Below, one piece after another: positions 15,025-21,615 of a stretch of DNA of 32,954 nt (position 1 is the first letter of the stretch; the number at the start of each line of letters is the position of its first letter). The DNA is from Actinomadura soli. GTDB lineage: Bacteria > Actinomycetota > Actinomycetes > Streptosporangiales > Streptosporangiaceae. The DNA lies in NCBI RefSeq assembly GCF_005889715.1, contig NZ_VCKW01000072.1, positions 1-32,954 of the forward strand. Reading direction: 5' to 3'. Made by a program: the position numbers and the translations under genes. The notes under the pieces are model-generated. The model was not told the DNA's origin, did not search any database, and worked only from the letters and a program-made list of their open reading frames with translations.

Positions 15025-16407
15025 CTAAGAACGGTGGAACGCCCCGGTGACCTCGAGGCGCCCGTTCAAGGTGGCGAGGTCCGCGGCCGCCCGCCCGGCC
15101 ACCCAGCCCTCGTAGTTGGACACCGAACCCGCCCGTCCCTTGGCGAGGTTCGGGAACATCGTGTCGACCGCGTGGTCGACGGCTCGGTCGCGCGCGGCCA
15201 GCACGGGAAGCAGATCCTTCCCGCCGGCGCCCGCGGCCGCCCGGTTCGCCGCCTCACGCAGCCGCTCCCCGATGCGGGCGGCGTAGGCGTTCAGGAAGGC
15301 GTGGCGGAACGAACGCGTCCGTGACCGTCCCCGCGCGTCGCGCCTGGGACCCGCATGGACCATGGCGGCCGTCGCCTGGACGAGCAGCGACGTGAACAGC
15401 ATCTCCACCGCCGCCAGATCGGCCGGGAACCCGAGGACAGTGGCGAATCCCAGTTCCCGATGCCACACCGCCCGGCAGCGGTTGGCCTCAGCCACCACCG
15501 TCAGCAGGACCGCCTTGGGCGCGTCGTAGGGATTGTCCACCGGGATGCGCCGTCCGGCCGGACCGCCCGTGTCGCCCGTCTCCGCGGCCAGCAGCGCATG
15601 GTCGATGCTGTGCCGCGCCATCAGCTCTTGGGCGCGCGCGCTGAGCGCCTCGGCCTCTTCGGGGAATTCCGTGGACTCGGCCTTGGCCAGGAGCGCCCTG
15701 ACCCTGCCCAGCGTTCGCTGGCCGACCTCGCGGGACGCCGCCGACGCGGAGGGCGTGGGGCGTCCCGGCGCATCGGCGGCGCTGGACGTGCCCGGGGGAG
15801 GGCCCATCCTCGGCAGCCTTGGCAGGTACTCCAGGAGATGGACGAGTTCCAGAGCAGCGGCGACGTAGGCCGCATGGTCGACGCCTTCGCGCTCGCACCA
15901 CGCGCCCGGATGCTCGTCGTCGTCCTCCCACCACGCCTCCGCACCAAGGAGGGCGAGCTGCTCGCGCCAGCGGTCGTCCACGGTGGCGCCGGAATAGGCC
16001 CGCATCTCGGCTGCGATCGCGTCCGTCGCCAGCCGTGCGTGCCTGGCCGTATGGCGACGGGACGTGAACCTGACCACATCGGCCGGTTGCCAGCCCCGTT
16101 CCCAGGCCCTGGTGACCCCCAGCCGCATCTGTGCTGCGAGACACCGGCCGGTGGCGAGCCTCCACGCATCCCCGCTGACTCTGCTGGGGGGCGCGGTGAG
16201 TTCGGCTATGAGGCGGTTGACGGCGGTGGCGTCACCTCGTGCGAGCGCGCGTAGGGCCTTCGCCGTCACGTCGCTCGCCGCTTCCGCGAGCGAGATTCCG
16301 GTGGCGGTGCCATCCGAGGTTCCGGGCGGTGCATCGGGTGAGTCCCTGGTCGGCGCCTCTCCGGGGCGCGAACGACGCCACGCCTTCCGCACGGCCACTC
16401 CCGTCAT
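15025..16407 (-). CDS. DUF2786 domain protein
   Basis: A 460-residue cytosolic protein. The DUF2786 motif lies at about 231-272 (TLGRVRALLAKAESTEFPEEAEALSARAQELMARHSID), a short helical domain found in bacteria and phages with no firm function. The N-terminal 40 residues are Pro/Thr-rich and disordered; 41-200 is helical with the acidic WWEDDDEHPG patch; the C-terminal third (DNPYDAPKAVLLTVVAEANRCRAVW...) is the usual DUF2786 partner region, ending in a globular domain with RSFRHAFLNAYAARIGERL. The start at 16407 is not supported by a clear ribosome site, and a shorter form is possible. The gene converges with the small HTH gene across about 70 bp and lies downstream of the 89-residue gene on the same strand. 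Confidence 0.85.
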   Translation of the reverse strand: MTGVAVRKAWRRSRPGEAPTRDSPDAPPGTSDGTATGISLAEAASDVTAKALRALARGDATAVNRLIAELTAPPSRVSGDAWRLATGRCLAAQMRLGVTRAWERGWQPADVVRFTSRRHTARHARLATDAIAAEMRAYSGATVDDRWREQLALLGAEAWWEDDDEHPGAWCEREGVDHAAYVAAALELVHLLEYLPRLPRMGPPPGTSSAADAPGRPTPSASAASREVGQRTLGRVRALLAKAESTEFPEEAEALSARAQELMARHSIDHALLAAETGDTGGPAGRRIPVDNPYDAPKAVLLTVVAEANRCRAVWHRELGFATVLGFPADLAAVEMLFTSLLVQATAAMVHAGPRRDARGRSRTRSFRHAFLNAYAARIGERLREAANRAAAGAGGKDLLPVLAARDRAVDHAVDTMFPNLAKGRAGSVSNYEGWVAGRAAADLATLNGRLEVTGAFHRS

Positions 16408-16524
16408 CCGGGGTCACATGGGCACCATGCATCCTGCCACCCGGCGGCGACAGACTCGCGGAACACGGCGGAGTCCGTCGATGCGAGAGCCGCATCCGAG
16501 AGCACATGCGAGAACGCACGCGAA

Positions 16525-16551
16525 AGCCCCCGGCGGTTGCGGCCAGGGGCT
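16525..16551 (-). terminator. Terminator hairpin
   Basis: AGCCCC pairs with GGGGCT and, after one mismatch, GGC pairs with GCC around a seven-base loop. It begins 20 bp beyond the stop of the 89-residue gene; on the minus strand it is followed by TTTCG. Confidence 0.5.
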
Positions 16552-16571
16552 GGAAGGGGCGGCCTACGGCC

Positions 16572-16841
16572 CTACTCCTCGTCGTCGTCTCCGCGCATCT
16601 CCTCGACCACGACGCTCTGGTAGGCGCGGGACGTGTCCGGGACGTAGCTCAGCCGCGCCAGGGCCTTGCCTTCGCGGTTCCTGATCTCGAAGTGGTAGCC
16701 CTCACGCGCTTCGCCGATGTGCGCCACGGCCTGGTCGTGCCGGAGGCGGCACATCGTGTCGACCTTCTCCAGCGCCACCTTCAGGCTCCCCGCGTCGCTG
16801 ATGAGCCGGGCCGGCTCGCTCGTCTCCCAGATCTCGAACAT
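16572..16841 (-). CDS. Small hypothetical protein
   Basis: An 89-residue acidic-tailed protein starting MFEIWETSEPARLISDAGSL at the ATG at 16841, with AGGA upstream. The body (VALEKVDTMCRLRHDQAVAHIGEAREGYHFEIRNREG) looks like a small alpha/beta fold. The tail is VVVEEMRGDDDEE. I do not recognise the family; such short proteins are common in actinomycetes. It has its own terminator. Upstream, a minus-strand ATCCACA followed by GGGTTC (16905-16921) distantly resembles the shared element seen before three other genes. Confidence 0.65.
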   Translation of the reverse strand: MFEIWETSEPARLISDAGSLKVALEKVDTMCRLRHDQAVAHIGEAREGYHFEIRNREGKALARLSYVPDTSRAYQSVVVEEMRGDDDEE

Positions 16842-17101
16842 TGGTCGTGTCCTGTCGGCGGTCGGAAGGAACGGGCGGGGCATTCCAGACGTCGGAGACA
16901 GCTTGAACCCAAATTGTGGATCTTTCAATCAGTGCAGGTATCGGATTGATCACTATTCGGAGTTGTCCACGCTCACAGTGTCATGTCCGCATGTGGCGGC
17001 GGATGGACGCTTCCCCTGAGCGCGCCAGATCGATAGGGTCCGCCGCGCACAACCGTACGCGACTCCAAATGGCGGGCGTGGACGATCGCCAGACGTGTGC
17101 A
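16842..17101. other. Promoter-bearing non-coding gap
   Basis: 260 bp with no supported gene. The part from 16905 to 16985 is AT-richer than its surroundings and probably holds the promoter of the 89-residue gene. The AlkZ-like gene ends at 17102 from the other side. Confidence 0.4.
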
Positions 17102-18202
17102 TCAGTCTTCCTCGGCTACGGAGACGACCATCTCCTTCGCGTCCGGTTCGATGAACCTTAGGAGCGACTCTCCCTCAGTGGTCAGTTCGTCGACGGCCGT
17201 TTGGGGGAGGGGCTCGAAGGGACGCAACCGCAGCGTGGCGACCTTGCGCTTGTACTCCGTCTCCCAGATACCGCGTGCGAAGCCGTCCCAGAGGAAGACC
17301 GCCCGGACTCGGAGGTTCTTCGTGGTGAGGGACGGCCGGTGCGCATCGGCGATGATTCGTCTGCGGTCGGCGTGCGCTAGGACGAGGCTGTCGAACTCTG
17401 GCAGGAATCGCGCCGGGGCCGGAACGTCCTCGCCGGGACGTGGGGCATCGGGAAGATCGAACAGTTCCCGGCCTTTGTCGTCGGCGAATACGCGGAGGCC
17501 CGGACGTAGCCGGTCCAACGCCTCGCCGCTCGCGGACAGCCCGGACCACGTTTGCGCATCAGCGGCCGATGCGGGCCCGTAGGCGGCCAGATAGCGGAGC
17601 ATCAGTTCGTCTATCGCTTGCTCCGCAGCAGGGGCGGTGCCCAGCCAGCCATCAGCCAGCGTGAACCGTGACGTACGGGGGAAGCCCCACCGGTCCTCGG
17701 TGGGGACCATGACCAACGGCACACAGAGCCGGACGGCATAGCCCAGGGCCCGATCGTTGACGTCCGGGAACTGCTCTTGGAGCAGCGCACGCACCTCGTT
17801 GAACGTGCGGGGCTCCGTTTCGAGGAGCGAGCGCGCCGCCGGGACGACCTCCTGCAGATCCAGCCCTTGGGCGCGGTCACCCAGGACGCGGAGAGCGCCG
17901 TCCAGCATCGGCTGCATCGCCGTGCGGAACGCCGTGTAGTCGTCGCCCGTCATCAGGTGCAGCGTGGCGCGCATCATCGTGGCGCGGACGAGCGACCGGT
18001 CGTGCAGGGCGGCGTGCAGGTCGGACGCCTGGAGGCCGTCCAGGCGCGTCCACAGCCCCAGAAACGGCGGCTTGGGTTCCTGCGCCTGCATCCCGCACAA
18101 CCGCCGCACAGCCTCGGTGACCGTGATCGGCTCCCGCGCCAGCAGGAGCTGCCGCGCGAGCGTGGCGCGGTTGAGGGCTCGAACGCTCAGGGTGACTGTC
18201 AC
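17102..18202 (-). CDS. AlkZ-like winged-helix DNA glycosylase (HTH_42 family)
   Basis: A 366-residue member of the winged-helix family that includes Streptomyces AlkZ and E. coli YcaQ, DNA glycosylases that remove bulky alkylated purines and unhook interstrand crosslinks. The N-terminal LCGMQAQEPKPPFLGLWTRL (35-54) contains Gln39-Ala-Gln41, the QxQ catalytic motif of the AlkZ branch; the YcaQ branch has QxD. Further landmarks are LVRATMMRATLHLMTGDDY, RFTLADGWLG, LAAYGPASAADAQTWSGL and LPEFDSLVLAHADRRRII, all typical of the tandem winged-helix core. The GTG at 18202 begins VTVTLSVRALNRATLARQLLL; longer frames upstream are non-homologous. No biosynthetic cluster for a DNA-alkylating product is visible nearby, so a housekeeping repair role is as likely as self-resistance. 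Confidence 0.88.
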   Translation of the reverse strand: MTVTLSVRALNRATLARQLLLAREPITVTEAVRRLCGMQAQEPKPPFLGLWTRLDGLQASDLHAALHDRSLVRATMMRATLHLMTGDDYTAFRTAMQPMLDGALRVLGDRAQGLDLQEVVPAARSLLETEPRTFNEVRALLQEQFPDVNDRALGYAVRLCVPLVMVPTEDRWGFPRTSRFTLADGWLGTAPAAEQAIDELMLRYLAAYGPASAADAQTWSGLSASGEALDRLRPGLRVFADDKGRELFDLPDAPRPGEDVPAPARFLPEFDSLVLAHADRRRIIADAHRPSLTTKNLRVRAVFLWDGFARGIWETEYKRKVATLRLRPFEPLPQTAVDELTTEGESLLRFIEPDAKEMVVSVAEED

Positions 18203-18312
18203 CCGTCCAGGATGCCCGCCGACGCAGATACCCGGCACTGGCGCCCACGCAGAGTGACGATGGCAGCGGAACTCGGGGTGCCCGTGGCGTGCGCGGGCGG
18301 ACCCTCGACCTG
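18203..18312. other. Short non-coding gap
   Basis: Upstream of the AlkZ-like gene and the SIP remnant. No gene or clear regulatory dyad is visible. Confidence 0.35.
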
Positions 18313-18542
18313 ATGTTCGTGCGCGGCCGCATCGAGGGGTGCGGCCCGCCCCCGGGCGGAAGCGGTGGATGGGCGTCGGCGTCGGTGGCGTCCCCGGCCT
18401 GGCTTGGACGCCCGGCCAGCAGATCCGGCTGCATGTGGCGGACGTCACGGCGGCCCGGACGTGGGTGAGCGGCGCCGTCCCGCCACGCACGTCCGTGCTG
18501 GTCAAACCGTTCTGGACGCCGGGTAAGCGGAGGATGGAGTGA
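18313..18542 (+). pseudogene. Siderophore-interacting protein remnant
   Basis: Three pieces match the order of a siderophore-interacting FAD-binding reductase (SIP family) but cannot make one. First, an ATG at 18313 reads MFVRGRIEG in one frame. Second, in another frame from about 18339 comes a segment ending GVPGLAWTPGQQIRLHVADVTAARTWVSGA, the first strands of the FAD-binding barrel. Third, after about 18475 the sequence jumps to VLVKPFWTPGKRRME and stops; this resembles the C-terminal end of the family. So a frameshift lies near 18337-18345, and roughly 200 residues of the middle (FAD and NADP domains) are missing. The match is by memory of the family and is moderate. Confidence 0.5.
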
Positions 18543-18590
18543 TCGGGAACGATCGAGGGACGCTCGGGTTACGGGAGGAACTTTTCCAAA

Positions 18591-18602
18591 ATGCACGTGC
18601 AT
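18591..18602. repeat. 12-bp perfect palindrome ATGCACGTGCAT
   Basis: A perfect palindrome 76 bp upstream of the start of the hypothetical gene at 18678. GTGCAT and TGCAC repeats recur just after it. It could be an operator for that gene; nothing else in the 18543-18677 gap is recognisable. Confidence 0.35.
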
Positions 18603-18677
18603 CAGCTCTTGCACCTGCACGCCATCCCTAGCAGGATGAGCGCGGACCTCCCGCACGTGAACTCCCCGGAGATCGCG

Positions 18678-19133
18678 ATGAACGCACACTTGAGCGACAG
18701 TGACCGACAGGCGCTGCGACTGGCCCAGGATCTCCGCGAGGAGATGCGGGCCGCGCTGCCGCAGCTGCCCACCGCACCCTCGGTCTCCCCGTTCGTCGAC
18801 CAGGCGGGGACGCCCAGCGTCCTGCTCCGCCTGGACGCCGACTCCGCACGCGCGCTGATGGCCCTGCTGGCCGAACGCCGCCTGGAGCGGGGTGCCGCGC
18901 CGTCCGGGGAACCACCCTGGGTCGACGGCACACATGTGCCGCCCTCCGTCCCGCCGCCCGTGGCGCAGGGCGTCCCGGCGGCGCAGGGGCCCGTGGTGGC
19001 CGCCGTGTCCCCGTTCGGAGAACCCGCTTACGCGGAATCACCGTTCGTCCCCCAGCAGCCGGGAACCTCGGTGTACGTCGGCGGGACGGGCCCGACACCG
19101 CTCGTGCCATCGCCGGTCTACCCGAGGCGCTGA
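18678..19133 (+). CDS. Hypothetical protein with Pro/Val-rich C-terminal half
   Basis: A 151-residue protein starting MNAHLSDSDRQALRLAQDLREEMRAALPQLPT at the ATG at 18678, with GGAG six bases upstream. Residues 1-75 look folded and helical (SVLLRLDADSARALMALLAERRLERG). Residues 80-151 are Pro/Val/Gly-rich and probably disordered. There is no signal peptide or known domain. A good ribosome site and a rho-independent terminator about 95 bp after the stop support it as real. An open frame on the opposite strand over the same bases lacks both. Confidence 0.6.
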   Translation: MNAHLSDSDRQALRLAQDLREEMRAALPQLPTAPSVSPFVDQAGTPSVLLRLDADSARALMALLAERRLERGAAPSGEPPWVDGTHVPPSVPPPVAQGVPAAQGPVVAAVSPFGEPAYAESPFVPQQPGTSVYVGGTGPTPLVPSPVYPRR

Positions 19134-19228
19134 CACACCGAGCCACGCCCAACGGCGCTACGCCCAAACGGCGGCTCCCCAACCGCGCTTCGCTCCTCTT
19201 GTGCGCTGTCTCACGTTGTGCGCCGTCG

Positions 19229-19258
19229 CCCCCGCACCGTCCCGGTCGCGGGGGTTTT
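19229..19258 (+). terminator. Rho-independent terminator
   Basis: CCCCCGC and GCGGGGG form a 7-bp G/C stem around a 12-base loop, followed directly by TTTT. It closes the transcript of the hypothetical gene that ends at 19133. Confidence 0.75.
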
Positions 19259-19978
19259 CGGTGTCCGGACGGTAGCGGCCCCGGTCACCGGCCACCGCGC
19301 ACATCGCCTGCCGCCAGCGTGGACAGGCCCCTCCGCTGTCCCTTCGCCCGCATCACCGATGCCAGCGCGGACGGCTCCCATCCGCCGTCCCGTCAAGCCC
19401 GCCGCCGGTTCTCCTGCCTTGACGCGACCCCGCGGTGCTTGGCCATGGGACGTTAAAGATCCTTTTCCTGGTGCACGGTCCTTGCCGAGTGCGCGGGAGG
19501 CCTTATGGGAAAGGCGTTCCGGCCTGCTCCCCGAGAAAAAGATCTACCTTCTCAAAGGTAAAGAAATCGCCCGTTTGGCGAAAGCACGGTAATGCCGTAT
19601 ATAGTCAACCCCAGGTCAGGGTCAATGATTCGTTGACCTGGCCAATCGCATAGCCGTCGCTTCCCGCCCGCCAGGCGGGATCCACCACGCCGAACCGCGG
19701 CCGAACCATGCACCGGCCGTGCACCGTGTGGGGCCCGTGAGCCCCCGGTCGGCGTTTCTCCCGCTTCATCGAAGTCCGTGATACGCGCACGTCCAAGGAC
19801 GGTCGTGCGCCCTTGATCGCGGGCGCGGTCAGGCATGTCCCTGGACCGTTCCAAGTGGGTCTTCCTCGCGACGGCATCTCCCGAGTCCTGAGTCTCGGAG
19901 CCGCTTCCCCATGCCCGGATCCCGGCGAACGCCGCCCGGTGCGAAGCGGCAGCCCTGTACCTCGAACGAAGGAATTAC
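19259..19978 (+). other. Long non-coding region and probable leader of the RlpA-like gene
   Basis: No gene is supported in these 720 bp. From 19445 to 19640 base composition drops sharply toward A/T. TATAGT at 19600-19605 is a good -10 candidate without a convincing -35. An inverted repeat, CCAGGTCA (19611-19618) and TGACCTGG (19634-19641), follows directly. Transcription from there would give a leader of about 370 nt. Its last 50 nt contain CGAAGCGGCAGC and ACCTCGAACG just before the ribosome site, loosely recalling the 3' core of the ydaO c-di-AMP riboswitch that precedes cell-wall enzymes in actinomycetes; the 5' core is not evident. Confidence 0.35.
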
Positions 19979-20617
19979 ATGCAGCAGCGAGCGATCAATG
20001 TCATCCTGACCGGCGTCACCGGCACCGCCCTCGCGGGCATGCTCGTGGCAGGCGTAGCCGCCGCAAGCGATGACTCCGCTCCCAGCGAGCAGCAGAAACT
20101 GTCGCAGGAGGCCGCGGCCACCGGCCAGCACAAGGCCGCCCGGAAGCACTCGGACACGAGCGCCGAGAAGTACAAGGCGAAGGGCGAGTCCGCTTCCGAC
20201 AGCAAGCGCAAGAAGGGCCCCCGCGTCCTGCTCAGCGGCACGACGACCGCGTCCTACTTCTGGGACGACGGCTCGGGCGTGAACGGCGACACCGGCGCCC
20301 CCGCCGGCGGGAAGCCGATGCAGAAGGGCCTGTTCGCCAGCCCGAGCTGGCCCATGCACACCAAGGTCAAGGTCAGCTACAACGGCCGCAGCATCAGCGG
20401 CTTCGTCGGCGACCGCGGGCCGGGCAGGCCGTCCCACAAGGGCGTCATGCTCGACCTCGACACCTACACCTTCCGGTACCTGCTGGACGGTGAGAAGCCG
20501 AAGAGCAAGTACAACGCCGGTGGTGGCGAAGGGCACCTGAAGGGCATCAAGTGGGAAGTCCTCAAGTGGGGCGCCGGTGCCGGCAAGAAGGGCAAGCCCC
20601 GGCCTTTCGGCTCATGA
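19979..20617 (+). CDS. Secreted RlpA-like double-psi beta-barrel protein
   Basis: A 212-residue exported protein. The N-terminus MQQRAINVILTGVTGTALAGMLVAGVAAAS is a signal peptide, with cleavage probably after VAA or AAA (about 27-29). Residues 30-80 are a Lys/Ser/Glu-rich linker, suited to crossing or binding the wall. Residues about 86-170 (TTTASYFWDDGSGVNGDTGAPAGGKPM, then VKVSYNGRSISGFVGDRGPG and VMLDLDTYTFRYL) fit a double-psi beta-barrel of the RlpA/expansin type, which acts on or binds peptidoglycan. The Gly-Asp-Arg-Gly-Pro-Gly element sits where the conserved Asp loop lies. The start has AAGGA upstream. It stands alone, ends before a strong bidirectional terminator and has an unusually long leader. 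Confidence 0.82.
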   Translation: MQQRAINVILTGVTGTALAGMLVAGVAAASDDSAPSEQQKLSQEAAATGQHKAARKHSDTSAEKYKAKGESASDSKRKKGPRVLLSGTTTASYFWDDGSGVNGDTGAPAGGKPMQKGLFASPSWPMHTKVKVSYNGRSISGFVGDRGPGRPSHKGVMLDLDTYTFRYLLDGEKPKSKYNAGGGEGHLKGIKWEVLKWGAGAGKKGKPRPFGS

Positions 20618-20710
20618 TGTGAGGCCGCGCGCGAGTCGTGAGTGAAATGGCTCACAAAGCGGGCGCGGCCTCGTCCAGACCCGGCACAGGGCTGCCGGTG
20701 CATGGAAAAT

Positions 20711-20755
20711 CGGGGATTCCCCGGTATCGAAAGATCACCGGGGAATCCCCGTTTT
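20711..20755. terminator. Bidirectional terminator between convergent genes
   Basis: CGGGGATTCCCCGGT (20711-20725) and ACCGGGGAATCCCCG (20737-20751) form a perfect 15-bp stem with an 11-base loop. It is followed by TTTT on the plus strand and, reading the other way, by T-TTTT from AAAAT at 20706-20710. It serves the RlpA-like gene and the IclR gene. The right arm encodes the last residues of the IclR protein. Confidence 0.88.
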
Positions 20756-21532
20756 CAGGTCACCGGCGCCGCCCTCCCGGGCCAGTTCCCTCGACAGCGC
20801 CAGCGCGGCGGTCCGGACCGCCGGGGCCAGCCGGTCCAGATCCAGCCTGCACACGTTCCCGGTGATGGAGATCGCGGCGATCACGCGCCGCCGGTGGTCG
20901 AGGACCGGCGCCGCCACCGCGGACACCCCGGCCTCCGACTCCTCCCGGTTGACGGCGTAGCCGCGGTCCGCGGTGCGGGCCAGCTCCCGCTGCAGCAGCC
21001 CCGGCATGATGATCGTGTGCGGCGTGTAGCGGACGAGGCCCGCGTCCAGGACGCTCTGCAGCCGCTCAGGCGGCCCGAGAGCGAGGAACAGCTTCCCGGT
21101 CGCCGTGCAGTACGCGGGCAGCCGTCCGCCCACCCGCGACACGATGGGCATGGAACGGCGCCCGCTGACCTTCTCCAGGAACAGCGTGTCCATCCCGTCC
21201 AGGACGGCGAGGTGGATGTTCTCGTGCGTCGCCTCGTACAGGTCCTCCAGGTAGGGGAGCGCGGCCTCGCGCAGCCCGCGCGGACGCGGCGCCCGCTGGC
21301 CCAGCACGAACAGCCGCATGCTGAGCCGGTAGCCGGACTCCGTGCGCTCAACGCCGCCCCACCGCACGAGCTCGCTCAGCAGCCGGTGCGCGGTCGGCTT
21401 CGGCAGGCCTGTGCGGGCGGCCAGCTCGGTCAGGTTCAGCTCGGTGTCGGCGGAACCGAACGCGTCCAGCAGGCTGAGGCCGCGCGCCAGCACCGACCTC
21501 GGCGGCCCCTCACCCGTCCCTTGCAGATCCAT
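20735..21532 (-). CDS. IclR family transcriptional regulator
   Basis: A 265-residue IclR-type regulator. The winged helix-turn-helix lies at about 15-75 (SVLARGLSLLDAFGSADTELNLTELAARTGLPKPTAHRLLSEL). The effector domain follows (ENIHLAVLDGMDTLFLEKVSGRRS, GRLPAYCTATGKLFLALG, GYAVNREESEAGVSAVAAPVLD, AISITG), the standard ligand-binding fold for small organic acids. The ATG at 21532 begins MDLQGTGEGPPRSVLARGL. It lies 83 bp downstream of the ThDP enzyme gene on the same strand and probably senses the substrate or product of that operon. Its stop codon lies inside the terminator hairpin at 20711-20751, so the final codons are part of the stem. Confidence 0.93.
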   Translation of the reverse strand: MDLQGTGEGPPRSVLARGLSLLDAFGSADTELNLTELAARTGLPKPTAHRLLSELVRWGGVERTESGYRLSMRLFVLGQRAPRPRGLREAALPYLEDLYEATHENIHLAVLDGMDTLFLEKVSGRRSMPIVSRVGGRLPAYCTATGKLFLALGPPERLQSVLDAGLVRYTPHTIIMPGLLQRELARTADRGYAVNREESEAGVSAVAAPVLDHRRRVIAAISITGNVCRLDLDRLAPAVRTAALALSRELAREGGAGDLKTGIPR

Positions 21533-21570
21533 ATCCCGATGGTCACCGCGATCGTGCCTGTCGGCAAGCG

Positions 21571-21594
21571 CGGGGAAGCGGGCGGGGAAGCGGG
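21571..21594. repeat. Two exact 12-bp tandem copies of CGGGGAAGCGGG
   Basis: Located in the 83-bp gap between the ThDP enzyme stop and the IclR start. A partial copy (GGCAAGCG) precedes them. On the minus strand this is C/T-rich and close to the IclR start, so it could affect initiation; it may simply be slippage-prone DNA. Confidence 0.5.
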
Positions 21595-21615
21595 CGGAGG
21601 GCCTGGTCAGGGGCA

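Noticed and set aside
18628..19182. Minus-strand 184-codon open frame
   Set aside because: Arg/Pro/Gly-rich, no ribosome site; the plus-strand gene here has a ribosome site and a terminator.
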